From IMG/VR virus record IMGVR_UViG_3300042549_002172, positions 1 to 26,330 of that record: 26,330 nt of DNA; one strand, given 5' to 3'. Positions 14,697 to 23,178 of the stretch are shown here, piece by piece. The notes beneath the pieces were generated by a model that did not search any database, was not told where the DNA came from, and was given only the letters and a program-made list of their open reading frames with translations. This DNA is from a virus. A program made the translations under genes and the position numbers. Numbering within the stretch: position 1 is the first letter of the stretch; every line of letters begins with the position of its first letter.

Positions 14697-14724
14697 AAAT
14701 AAATAAACAAACAAAAAAAACAAA
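14697..14724 (+). promoter_or_regulatory. A-rich translation leader, twin of the capsid leader
   Basis: The core AAATAAATAAACAAACAAA is the same as the capsid leader except for one A, followed by a run of A up to the ATG. It probably marks a second highly translated virion gene. A TAAATTTT at 14676, one mismatch from the -7 box, lies over the upstream stop. Confidence 0.45.
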
Positions 14725-16026
14725 ATGGCTAAACATGTATTAGTTCACAAAACAAGTGGTTCTTTAGGGTCACAAGCAGCGAACCCTTCAGTAATAACTG
14801 ATGGTGATATCGCATTGTATAATGGAAATACTTCAGCGCCTTTGGCTGCTGCGTATAGTGGAGGAGTAATTCCTTTCTTTTATGCACAAGGAGTTCCATC
14901 GGGAAGAAATGCAAGACTTTCTCCTATTATTAAAGCAAGTGCAGTTAAAAGCATAACTAAAAAAGTTTATGCTGCTACAGTTCAACCTATCTTAATTGCT
15001 GGTTATCAAGGTAGCGGTGCATTAACTTTAAACTTTTTAGCTGCTTCAGGCTCAACTACTGTTCCTTACGGAATGAAAATTGAAAACTTAGTAACTAACG
15101 TTCCTCCATTTCCTAAAGCATATGCTCAATTTACATTGACTTCTGCTAAAGGAGCTGCTAACCAAAACCCAGTTTATGTAGCTGACCAATTAGTAAAAGA
15201 CTTAAACAGTCAATTAGTAGTTATGCCTACTATTGATGGTGGTCAATTTGCTAATGTTGACGTATTATCTGATTTAACTTTAGCTACTGCTCCTCAATCA
15301 GCTGGAACAACTCCTACTTATGCAGTTACTAACGGTAGTAATGTTTTAACAATTACTGCAGGTGCTGCGGATTTAGCTCTTAATGCAGGTACTGCATCAG
15401 GATGCTGGATTAGAATTGGTGGTTCTGCTGCTACTTTTCCTGTTTACCAAATTTTAAGTGTAGCTACTACTACTAGTACTGCTACAATTACTTTGACTAG
15501 ACCTTTTGTTGGAACAACTGCTACAGGTGTTGCAATTGCTAATTTAAAAGTTGGTGCTTCTGCTTCAGTATTACCTACTTCTAGTTCTTTAGCTGGTATT
15601 AAAGTAACTGTTACTGGTAACTATTTTACTGGAAACAGCTATGCTGCTAGTAAGCCTAACACTAACGTTAACATTCCTTTATTAGATACTTTAGCTGGTA
15701 CTCCAATAGTTGTAAGCCAAGCTTTAGTTTATGGTTCAGGTAGTGCTAATTATGTATTAAACCAAGAAATGCAAGTATTAGGTAATTTAGGAGTAGAAAA
15801 CCGTATCTGGATGCCTCTTCCTAATGATACTTTTGCTGTTGCTGGAGTTAATTATGATTGCTATTCTATTTCTTATGAAAATGCAATCTCTGATAAATCT
15901 GCACAAGGTCAAGGTAGATTAGAACCAGGAGTATTAGATATATATGTTGTAAATGGTACAACTATTACTAACTTTGAAAGTTCTTTAGTTTCTCTTACAG
16001 GGATACAATCTGCTACTTGGGCATAG
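14725..16026 (+). CDS. Abundant virion structural protein (433 aa)
   Basis: The 433-residue product is rich in Ala, Thr, Ser, Gly and Val, low in charge, and almost wholly beta-type, as expected of capsid-decoration, tail-tube or coat proteins. It opens with MAKHVLVHKTSGSLG. A stretch around residues 190-290 (TPTYAVTNGSNVLTITAG) looks like an inserted Ig-like or beta-sandwich domain. The capsid-like leader before it and the strong terminator after it suggest high expression and the end of a transcription unit. Whether it is a tail tube, a decoration protein or another major component cannot be told from sequence. Confidence 0.5.
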   Translation: MAKHVLVHKTSGSLGSQAANPSVITDGDIALYNGNTSAPLAAAYSGGVIPFFYAQGVPSGRNARLSPIIKASAVKSITKKVYAATVQPILIAGYQGSGALTLNFLAASGSTTVPYGMKIENLVTNVPPFPKAYAQFTLTSAKGAANQNPVYVADQLVKDLNSQLVVMPTIDGGQFANVDVLSDLTLATAPQSAGTTPTYAVTNGSNVLTITAGAADLALNAGTASGCWIRIGGSAATFPVYQILSVATTTSTATITLTRPFVGTTATGVAIANLKVGASASVLPTSSSLAGIKVTVTGNYFTGNSYAASKPNTNVNIPLLDTLAGTPIVVSQALVYGSGSANYVLNQEMQVLGNLGVENRIWMPLPNDTFAVAGVNYDCYSISYENAISDKSAQGQGRLEPGVLDIYVVNGTTITNFESSLVSLTGIQSATWA

Positions 16027-16051
16027 TTTTTAAATTTTAATTTTTGATTTT

Positions 16052-16080
16052 AAAAAGAGGATAGAAATATCCTCTTTTTT
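16052..16080 (+). terminator. Strong intrinsic terminator
   Basis: A perfect 12-bp stem pairs AAAAAGAGGATA (16052-16063) with TATCCTCTTTTT (16068-16079) around a GAAA loop, and a T run follows. It lies 25 nt after the TAG of the 433-residue gene and should end the head-gene transcript. It is nearly symmetrical and faces no leftward gene. Confidence 0.85.
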
Positions 16081-16097
16081 TATTTAAAATAATACGT

Positions 16098-16105
16098 TAG
16101 CTTTG
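16098..16105 (+). promoter_or_regulatory. Candidate -7 box before first fibre gene
   Basis: TAGCTTTG, followed by TAAC, matches TAnnTTTGYAA just after the terminator. The fibre ATG starts only 4 nt beyond the box, so the transcript would be almost leaderless. The -33 position falls on the T run of the terminator. Confidence 0.5.
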
Positions 16106-16109
16106 TAAC

Positions 16110-17345
16110 ATGAATACTATACTAAATAGTCTATCTGAAGCAGATAAAAATAAATCTTTTTTAACGATTTATAAAGATGGTGCTGATTTTGATATTAAAA
16201 TGTCAGATTTTGCATCTGCTATTTCAAAAGGAAGTTTAAAATTATTAAACGGTATTGATTTGTCCGCTAGTCTTACAGAAGTAACTGATAGTATAGGTAC
16301 TTCTTCTGTACTAAATTTAAGCACTACTCAAGTAAATATTGGTGGTGGTACAGCATTAGGTAGATTAGCAGTTAGAGGTGATGGAACAAACCCTGTAGCA
16401 AGATTTGAGGATAGTAGTGGAACATTAGTTTTTTCTGTTAATAATACAAATATATTTGCCGTTAGACCATTGTTTTTAGACCAAATTAATGCTTATTCAT
16501 CACCCAATATATCTATAAATGGAAATACAATTGCTACCTCAAGCAGTACTATCACAACAGGTTCTTTTTCAACATTATCTGTTGTATCTTCTATAGGTTC
16601 TGCGACAGGCAATGCAAACTACAGACCTTTAAACCTAGCATACACCATTAATAATAGCGGAGTTCAAACAGGCAATGCAACAGGTCTATTCTTAAATGCA
16701 ACCGAAACGGCTTTAAATGGGATTACTCATAATTTGTTAGATTTGCAGGTGGGTGGATTGAGTAAATTTAGAGTGCGAAATAACAATAATATTGACATTT
16801 ATAATAATACTCAATTAACTTGGGTAACTTACAACGGTTATTTATATCATGACGCAAATAATTTTCAAATGTCAACGGCTGGTTCTATATTGTTTACTCC
16901 TGTAACGGGTTTATTAAAAATAGGCGGCACAACGTCAAGTTTTCCCGCAATAAAAAGAAACGGGGCGGCTATTGATTTTAGGTTGGCGGATGATTCGGCT
17001 TTTTGCAATATAAATGCGGCAAATTTAAAAGCCTCAATTATATTAAGTAATTTGTATTATGATGGTACGGGTACTCTGCCATGGCTTTTAGTTGCCGGCA
17101 CAACTGCGGAATGTAATTTTAAAAGAAGTTCTTTGTTTTCAGAAGCCACGGGAACAGCGGTAGCAAGTGCACAAGTACAAATTGATAGCACTACAAAAGG
17201 CTTTTTAATGCCACGAATGACAACGGCACAAATAAACGCAATAGTAACACCCGCAAACGGTTTGCAAGTATATAATACTACAATTTCTCACGCGTGCTGT
17301 TATCAAAGCGGTGCATGGGTTAAATTTAACCATTCACCAATGTAA
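16110..17345 (+). CDS. Tail fibre-like protein, modular (411 aa)
   Basis: Residues 1-37 (MNTILNSLSEADKNKSF, then IYKDGADFDIKMSDFASA) recur in the next gene and may attach the fibre to the virion. Residues 84-115 and 169-300 are closely similar to the last third of the 1326-residue fibre: 43 of 54 residues agree in A169-V222 by my hand alignment. The C-terminus (357-404, DSTTKGFLMPRMTTAQ, then GLQVYNT and a WxK end) is a tip domain shared by all three proteins. Codons from about 16900 on use more G/C third positions than the homologous segment of the large fibre, which hints at recent exchange. Confidence 0.65.
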   Translation: MNTILNSLSEADKNKSFLTIYKDGADFDIKMSDFASAISKGSLKLLNGIDLSASLTEVTDSIGTSSVLNLSTTQVNIGGGTALGRLAVRGDGTNPVARFEDSSGTLVFSVNNTNIFAVRPLFLDQINAYSSPNISINGNTIATSSSTITTGSFSTLSVVSSIGSATGNANYRPLNLAYTINNSGVQTGNATGLFLNATETALNGITHNLLDLQVGGLSKFRVRNNNNIDIYNNTQLTWVTYNGYLYHDANNFQMSTAGSILFTPVTGLLKIGGTTSSFPAIKRNGAAIDFRLADDSAFCNINAANLKASIILSNLYYDGTGTLPWLLVAGTTAECNFKRSSLFSEATGTAVASAQVQIDSTTKGFLMPRMTTAQINAIVTPANGLQVYNTTISHACCYQSGAWVKFNHSPM

Positions 17346-17359
17346 TAACTAAATAAAAA

Positions 17360-17707
17360 ATGAATACAATACTAAATAGCTTATCTCAAGCTGAAAAACT
17401 TAAATCCTTTGTATCAATATATAAAGACGGGGCTAGTTTTGAAATTAAATTATCAGATTTACTTGCAATATTACAACCAACAGTATTACAAGTAACAAAT
17501 CCTGCAAATAATACACCATTAGCTGCTAGTGCAGCATTACAAGTAGATAGTACTACTCAAGGAATTTTAATTCCTAGAATGACAGCAACTCAAATATTAG
17601 CAATACCAAGTATAGCAACTGGATTAATGGTGTACAATACAGATATACAGTTACCTTGTTTCTGGAATGGTATGACTTGGCAAAGATTAACAAGTTTAGC
17701 AATGTAA
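17360..17707 (+). CDS. Short tail fibre paralogue (115 aa)
   Basis: This is a reduced copy of the preceding fibre gene. It has the same N-terminal module (MNTILNSLSQAEKLKSF, IYKDGASFEIK) and the same C-terminal module (QVDSTTQGILIPRMTATQ, then GLMVYNT and WNGMTW), with the whole middle missing. The reading frame is intact with its own ATG 14 nt after the previous stop. It may be a short spike, a competitor that mixes with the longer fibre, or the ancestor from which the longer gene grew. Confidence 0.65.
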   Translation: MNTILNSLSQAEKLKSFVSIYKDGASFEIKLSDLLAILQPTVLQVTNPANNTPLAASAALQVDSTTQGILIPRMTATQILAIPSIATGLMVYNTDIQLPCFWNGMTWQRLTSLAM

Positions 17708-17709
17708 TC

Positions 17710-18495
17710 ATGACTTTAGCAACTAAAATAAAACTTACTCCTAGTTATGATTGGAAATCAATCAAATTAGATGATATTACTGGAACAGGAATAACTGGTT
17801 ATGGAAGTAATCAAGACCCTGTTGGCTTTAGAAGAATTACTTCAAGCGGTATAGATATTGTAAAAACTAGAATACGTATAACAGCACCTGGTTCTACTGT
17901 TCCTGTAATAGTAGATAGAACTGCTGCACAAGCATTTTCAATATTAACTAATGGGTATTCTATTATAAATACTGCTTTAGGATTTGCAGCAGATGCTCCA
18001 TTAACAGACGGAATTTGGAAAATTGAATATGCTCCTTATTTTCCAGAACCTATTACCGATTGTTTAGCTTGGGTTCCAGGAACTTCTGGGTATACTGCAT
18101 CTTTTAATCCTGGATATGCATCGCATTTTAAAAATGCAACTGCTATACAAACTTTAGTAGACCCTAAAAATTTAGATATATCGTCTATAAACTTTACAAC
18201 TAGTGTAGTAACTTTTGTACAAAATACACAAGCACCAACAACAGACTTTAGTGCTTTACAAATAGGATTAGGTACAACTTTATATGTTCCTATTGCTAAA
18301 GCAATTAAAGAATGTTTAGATAACAAAGTAGCGGATGAAACAATATGTTCATGTGATAAAGTAAATTGTGAATTAGTAAATAAGTATTTATTATATGATG
18401 CAATGTTTGTTAATTGCGTAAATAGTAATGTTACTAAAGCACAACAAATATTTGATTTACTAACAACTTATTGTGGCGATAACTGTGGATGCTAA
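17710..18495 (+). CDS. Hypothetical virion protein with Cys-rich C-terminus (261 aa)
   Basis: The start chosen is the ATG 2 nt after the preceding stop. A frame-open extension to 17656 would lie inside that gene and is unlikely. The first 200 residues are beta-type (DWKSIKLDDITGTGITGYGS; LTDGIWKIEYAPYFPEP), fitting a tail or fibre-associated protein. The last 50 residues are helical with about nine cysteines (CSCDKVNC; then YCGDNCGC at the end), a possible metal-binding or disulfide module. The following gene starts within its end. No family was recognised. Confidence 0.5.
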   Translation: MTLATKIKLTPSYDWKSIKLDDITGTGITGYGSNQDPVGFRRITSSGIDIVKTRIRITAPGSTVPVIVDRTAAQAFSILTNGYSIINTALGFAADAPLTDGIWKIEYAPYFPEPITDCLAWVPGTSGYTASFNPGYASHFKNATAIQTLVDPKNLDISSINFTTSVVTFVQNTQAPTTDFSALQIGLGTTLYVPIAKAIKECLDNKVADETICSCDKVNCELVNKYLLYDAMFVNCVNSNVTKAQQIFDLLTTYCGDNCGC

Positions 18496-18754
18496 CTATA
18501 CAACTGAACAATTAAATGCTATTATTTTAAAATTAGATACTGCATTTATGAAACAAGCTAATCGTATTTACGCTAAATACGGATTAGGTATTAAGTGTAC
18601 TGACATGTGCGCGTATTATAAATTATGGTTATATAAAAGAATAATAGCAGATTGGCACCAATTAGATAACGGTGATTCTACTGGTATTTATAATTCTATA
18701 ACTGTAGACCAGTTTAACATTATTGTAGCTGATGCTTTGAATTACTGCGATTAA
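18473..18754 (+). CDS. Small helical hypothetical protein (93 aa, GTG start)
   Basis: No in-frame ATG is near the start. The GTG at 18473 or the one at 18485 must be used, the first giving 93 residues and a 23-nt overlap with the upstream gene. The product is helical with several aromatic residues and cysteines (KCTDMCAYYKLWLYKRII). The shared Cys content suggests it may pair with the Cys-rich tail of the preceding protein. The family is unknown. A good promoter lies at its 3' end. Confidence 0.5.
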   Translation: MAITVDANYTTEQLNAIILKLDTAFMKQANRIYAKYGLGIKCTDMCAYYKLWLYKRIIADWHQLDNGDSTGIYNSITVDQFNIIVADALNYCD

Positions 18755-18766
18755 AATATATATTTG
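18736..18766 (+). promoter_or_regulatory. Bacteroidota promoter (TTTG-N19-TATATTTG)
   Basis: This is the best-formed promoter in the window. TTTG at 18736-18739 and TATATTTG at 18759-18766 are separated by 19 nt, and CAA follows the box. It lies 26 nt before the ATG at 18793 and probably drives that gene and the large fibre. Confidence 0.65.
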
Positions 18767-18792
18767 CAATATTAAATTAAACAATAAATAAC

Positions 18793-19098
18793 ATGACTAG
18801 ATTAGAATCCTTAATTGCACAATTAATTACTTATTTCTCAAATTTATATAAAATTACTACCGGCAGCACCGGCAAAAACAATATAGTTTCTACTACTGCA
18901 GTAACTACCGGAGACTGGGTAGCAGTTCAAGTATTAGCAGATGCAGTTATATCTTCAGCTATTATTGATGGTGCAACTGTTACAGCATTGTCTGGAACAA
19001 CTTTATCACAAGGTATTTGGTTATACGGTAAAATTACTTCTATTACTTTAGCTTCTGGCATTGTTAGATGTTATGGTAATATTAATATAGCTTATTAA
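18793..19098 (+). CDS. Small hypothetical virion protein (101 aa)
   Basis: After a helical N-terminus (ESLIAQLITYFSNLYKI), the rest is Ser/Thr/Gly/Val-rich beta sequence (GDWVAVQVLADAVISSAII; GIVRCYGNINIAY). It resembles small tail-tip or capsid-decoration proteins, and it directly precedes the large fibre gene. No exact family was recognised. Confidence 0.5.
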   Translation: MTRLESLIAQLITYFSNLYKITTGSTGKNNIVSTTAVTTGDWVAVQVLADAVISSAIIDGATVTALSGTTLSQGIWLYGKITSITLASGIVRCYGNINIAY

Positions 19099-19125
19099 GC
19101 TATTTAGAAATAAACTTATAAAATT

Positions 19126-22100
19126 ATGGGAAACTTTGTAATCCCTAAAACTCCGCCTAGCCCAACTGTACCTGCTGGTGGGGCTGCAGGTCAAATATTA
19201 GCTAAAATAAATGATGTTAATTTTAACACTCAGTGGATTAATAATACTGATTTAGATGCTGCTATAGGAACAGGTACAATTAATTACATATCTAAATTTA
19301 TAGGTTCTAATGCTTTAGGCAATAGTTTATTATTTGATAATGGAACTAATGTAGGTATTGGAACAGCTACTCCTATATCTACCTTAGATGTAAATGGTCA
19401 AGTAAGTATTAAAAATGGTTTAAATTTTTTTAAAGCTACAACAAATATTGTTGGAAGCTATAATGCAAATGCCTCTAATTATCAAGACTTATTAATAAAA
19501 GCTAATAGTTATGATTTTTCAATAGGTGCTGTTAATAAACTATTTATTAGTTCAGCAGGTAACGTAGGTATAGGAACTACAACACCATCAGTACCTTTAG
19601 AAATAGGTAAATCTTTAGGAATACAAGGAAAAATTAGATTGTGGAGTGGTAATGTTCAATGGGGTCAAATAGAAGGAGGAGATTCAATTCTTGATTTTAA
19701 TGTAAATAATCAAATTGCTTTAACAGTATCTAGAAATGGAGGACATAAAATAGCAATACCTTCAAATAGTCAATTTGCATTTTCTTCTCAAGTTGGAGGC
19801 TCTTCTAGTATAAATTACTTAGATTCAGGAATTTCTAGATTAGGGGCAGCTAAACTATCTATAGGAAATGGAACAGTAGGAGATTATTCAGGAACTTTAA
19901 TAGCAACTAATATAGGAATTGGTGAAACTTCTCCATTAACTACATTAGATATTAGAACTTCTGCTAATACTACAATAACGCCATTAGCTTCAGTACCTAA
20001 TGTAGCTACTACAGTATTAATAGGTAATACAGGAACTAATGGAGTTTTAGCTATAGGCCATGATAATACAGGACACCCTTGGTTACAAGGAAGAAGTAGA
20101 TTAGCAGGTGCTGCTGCTGAAGATATATTAATAAATCCTTTAGGAGGTAATGTAGGTATTGGAACTACATCACCAGTTTATTTACTTGATGTAGCGGGAG
20201 TAATTAATTCTGTTAGTGGATTGAGTACTACAGATGTAGCTTATCGCATAAATGGTTCTGGTATATTAGGTAAAACGACTGCAGGAAATTTTCCATCAAA
20301 TACAGGATATACACGCTTTATAGGTCCAGGAATGTTATTCTCTGCAAATAATGATAATACTATACAAATGGTTATTATGCCGACTACAGGTAATGTCGGT
20401 ATTGCTACTACAAATCCAGTATATAAATTAGATATTACTGGCGATGCGCGTACAACAGGTAATCTTACTATACAAGGCACTAGTACATTTGTAAATGAAT
20501 TAAATGCTACAAGATATTTTCAAATACCTACAGGCGTACCTACAAATAATTTAGGAACACCTACAGTTACTGAAATGGCTTTGTTTGACGAACAGTTTGA
20601 CAATAAAACTGCATTTTACCCATTTATATATGGTTCATCTATTTTAACTTTTGAAACTTATGATGGTACTACATGGACAGACATTAGTTCTACTTTAACA
20701 GATATTCAAAAGAAGCAGTTATTTGGAGGAGATATTTCTTCAAGCATTGTTATTCCTTATGGTACTGTTCAGTATCAAATTACAATAAACAATCCAGGAC
20801 CATATGTTTACCTTAATGCTTTTTATAATTATTGGAGTAGTAATGGGCATAGTACACAAGTAAATATTTGGAAAAAGCATAACTCTGGTTCTTGGGTTCA
20901 ACATACAACTTCAACAGTAGCAGTATCTTCTTGGCCTGGTCATTTATACTTGCCTTTTAATACAATACCTTGGCATCCTGCTGGTACTTTAAATGTTCAT
21001 TACCATCAAGTTCGTGTTGTTTATACGCCTACTTGGAATGCAACTTACCCTACTAATAATATAGGTCTTTTTAAATTACAAATGTGGGGTGGATATCCTG
21101 CTGCAAAAAGAGTTATTTATAGTACAGACGAAAATCGTAATGTATCTTTTGGACAAAAAATTGGAATAGGAACCTCTACATTTATTGGTAATATAAAATT
21201 AGCAGTTAATGGTCAAATAGGAGGCCCAACTTATAGTGGTACTTATTTAGATGTTTCAGGAGCAATACCTGAATTAAGAGGAAACTCAGGTATAGGATAT
21301 TATTCATCTGTAGGAAATCATATATTTTATGGTGGAAGCAGTGTTGAATATATGAGATTAACTACTGCAGGTAATTTAGGAATTGGTACAAACTCTCCTA
21401 ATAATAAATTACATGTTGTTGGTGCTTATGATAGTGCTACTCAAGCACCTCTTGTTGTTCAAAATACAACTCCTTACGGAGGAGGTTTCACTGAATTTTC
21501 ACAAATATGGCTTGATAGTTCAGGAGCTGTAATGTCATGGATGAGAAATGATGGTTCTTTTTTTATGGGTGGTACTCAAGGTCAAATGAGGGCAAAATTA
21601 ATTGCTTATCAATCAGGAAATGGAGCAATTGACATGACTACTAACAACCTTGCTTTAACATCTAAAGGAGGAACTAACGGTAATATTACTTTAATTCCTG
21701 ATGGCACAGGTAAGGTTGGAATTGGAACTACAGCTCCTACTACTATAGCAGAAGTTTTTAGATTAGAAACTGTAAATAGAACTTCTTATACTGATATCCT
21801 TACAGTTAGTGCAGGAGCAAATACTAATCCTTTTACAGGACATGGAGGAGGAATTTTATTTCGTGCTACAAATTATATTAGTGGAACAACATTAGTAAAT
21901 AGTGCAAGAATAGGAAGTACAATTACAAATAACTCTGTAATACTTACAGGAGCAGATTTGTTTTTTGATGTTTCTCCATTACAAGATGGTGTTCTTTCAA
22001 GAGCAATGACTATTAAATATAATGGTAATATTGGAATTGGTAATAATGCACCAACAGCGAGATTACAAGTTAAAGGCGATGGTACTAATACTATTGCAAT

Positions 22101-23106
22101 ATTTGAAACTTCAGCAGGAGCATTAGCTTTATCCGTAAATAATAGCGGTAGTGCATTTGGTTTTGGAAGTGGAGGAATAAATTTAATTACAACAAATGAT
22201 GGTACTACTAATGTAAATACAGGTACAGGATTAATTTATAGAGGCAATGTTTCAACATCAAATACAAGTATTTACTCTCATTATTTTAGTAATAATAATA
22301 TAAGACAAGCTGTTAGTGGAACAATTGGATTAGTTGATTATAGTTCATCATTTTCAGCAGGAGCAGGTTCGGCTAATTTTAGACCATTAAATATAGGATA
22401 TACAATTAATAACTCAGGAGCACAAACAGGAACAGCCACAGGCATATTTTTAAACGCAACTGAAACAGCTTTGAATGGTATGGTTCATAATCTTATGGAC
22501 TTACAAGTGGGGGGAGTTAGTAGGTTTAGGGTAGGAAGTGACGGGGCTCTTTTTTGTACAGGCAACTTAACTATACCAAGTACAAATTATATATTATTTG
22601 GTTCAAATGGTAGATTTAGAGCAATAAGTGATGGAGTTTTTATTTTTGTTTCTAATTCAGGTTCAGATTTTAATAGAATACAATTAGGTGGTACAACAAG
22701 TAGTTATCCTGCAATAAAACGTAATGGTGCGCAATTAGATTTTATAGTAGCTGATGACTCGGCTTATTGTAATATAAGAACGGCAGCAATTAGTGCAACA
22801 AGTATTTATAATAATGTAGGTGCTTATTATATGGATACATTTGGATTTGTAAAAAATGCAAATACAAATACAAGACTAAACATTTTTAACAATGGATATT
22901 CAATAGAACTTGGAGCAAGTAATGTAGTTGCAGCAAGTGCAATATTTGAGTTAAAAAGCACAACTCAAGGATTCCTTCCACCAAGAATGACTAATGCACA
23001 AAGGTTAGCAATACTTACACCAGCTGTAGGCCTTATAGTATATTGCACTGATGTTGTTGAAGGCTTATACATTAATAAATCAACAGGTTGGACTTTTATA
23101 GCTTAA
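19126..23106 (+). CDS. Large repeat-containing tail fibre (1326 aa)
   Basis: This long fibre-like protein opens with VIPKTPPSPTVPAGGAAGQ, a flexible head. Nine copies of an x-x-GIGTxxP unit, most followed by a short LDVxG-like strand, start near residues 76, 146, 262, 342, 422, 678, 750, 863 and 968. They form a beta-spiral-type shaft. Between repeats five and six, residues of about 460-670 break the pattern and are rich in Trp, Tyr and His (IPWHPAGTLNVHYHQVRVVY), a likely inserted binding domain. The last third matches the 411-residue fibre, and the end (STTQGFLPPRM, GLIVYCT) is the common tip. It probably recognises the host surface. Confidence 0.75.
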   Translation: MGNFVIPKTPPSPTVPAGGAAGQILAKINDVNFNTQWINNTDLDAAIGTGTINYISKFIGSNALGNSLLFDNGTNVGIGTATPISTLDVNGQVSIKNGLNFFKATTNIVGSYNANASNYQDLLIKANSYDFSIGAVNKLFISSAGNVGIGTTTPSVPLEIGKSLGIQGKIRLWSGNVQWGQIEGGDSILDFNVNNQIALTVSRNGGHKIAIPSNSQFAFSSQVGGSSSINYLDSGISRLGAAKLSIGNGTVGDYSGTLIATNIGIGETSPLTTLDIRTSANTTITPLASVPNVATTVLIGNTGTNGVLAIGHDNTGHPWLQGRSRLAGAAAEDILINPLGGNVGIGTTSPVYLLDVAGVINSVSGLSTTDVAYRINGSGILGKTTAGNFPSNTGYTRFIGPGMLFSANNDNTIQMVIMPTTGNVGIATTNPVYKLDITGDARTTGNLTIQGTSTFVNELNATRYFQIPTGVPTNNLGTPTVTEMALFDEQFDNKTAFYPFIYGSSILTFETYDGTTWTDISSTLTDIQKKQLFGGDISSSIVIPYGTVQYQITINNPGPYVYLNAFYNYWSSNGHSTQVNIWKKHNSGSWVQHTTSTVAVSSWPGHLYLPFNTIPWHPAGTLNVHYHQVRVVYTPTWNATYPTNNIGLFKLQMWGGYPAAKRVIYSTDENRNVSFGQKIGIGTSTFIGNIKLAVNGQIGGPTYSGTYLDVSGAIPELRGNSGIGYYSSVGNHIFYGGSSVEYMRLTTAGNLGIGTNSPNNKLHVVGAYDSATQAPLVVQNTTPYGGGFTEFSQIWLDSSGAVMSWMRNDGSFFMGGTQGQMRAKLIAYQSGNGAIDMTTNNLALTSKGGTNGNITLIPDGTGKVGIGTTAPTTIAEVFRLETVNRTSYTDILTVSAGANTNPFTGHGGGILFRATNYISGTTLVNSARIGSTITNNSVILTGADLFFDVSPLQDGVLSRAMTIKYNGNIGIGNNAPTARLQVKGDGTNTIAIFETSAGALALSVNNSGSAFGFGSGGINLITTNDGTTNVNTGTGLIYRGNVSTSNTSIYSHYFSNNNIRQAVSGTIGLVDYSSSFSAGAGSANFRPLNIGYTINNSGAQTGTATGIFLNATETALNGMVHNLMDLQVGGVSRFRVGSDGALFCTGNLTIPSTNYILFGSNGRFRAISDGVFIFVSNSGSDFNRIQLGGTTSSYPAIKRNGAQLDFIVADDSAYCNIRTAAISATSIYNNVGAYYMDTFGFVKNANTNTRLNIFNNGYSIELGASNVVAASAIFELKSTTQGFLPPRMTNAQRLAILTPAVGLIVYCTDVVEGLYINKSTGWTFIA
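19345..22060 (+). repeat. Nine GIGTxxP shaft repeats coded in the large fibre
   Basis: The coded unit reads NVGIGTxxP followed within a few residues by a strand such as STLDVNG, YLLDVAG or NKLHVVG. Copies begin near 19351, 19561, 19909, 20149, 20391, 21157, 21373, 21712 and 22027. Spacing is uneven (about 70-250 residues), so whole domains lie between units. The DNA of the copies is diverged, with no perfect tandem repetition. Confidence 0.7.
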
Positions 23107-23148
23107 ATAGTCTATAGATTATTTATTTTTATTTACTTGAAAAAATCT

Positions 23149-23156
23149 TAACTTTG
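23149..23156 (+). promoter_or_regulatory. Candidate -7 box before LamG-like gene
   Basis: TAACTTTG followed by TAA lies in the 72-nt gap after the large fibre, 22 nt before the ATG at 23179. It fits TAnnTTTGYAA. The -33 position has only TTTT. Confidence 0.5.
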
Positions 23157-23178
23157 TAAAAAAATATTATTTATAATA

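Noticed and set aside
18036-18326. Minus-strand ORF inside the Cys-rich virion protein gene
   Set aside because: It is entirely within a convincing forward gene and has no signals of its own.
20484-20495. TACATTTGTAA promoter box inside the large fibre
   Set aside because: It lies within coding sequence and no gene starts after it. It is treated as a chance match.
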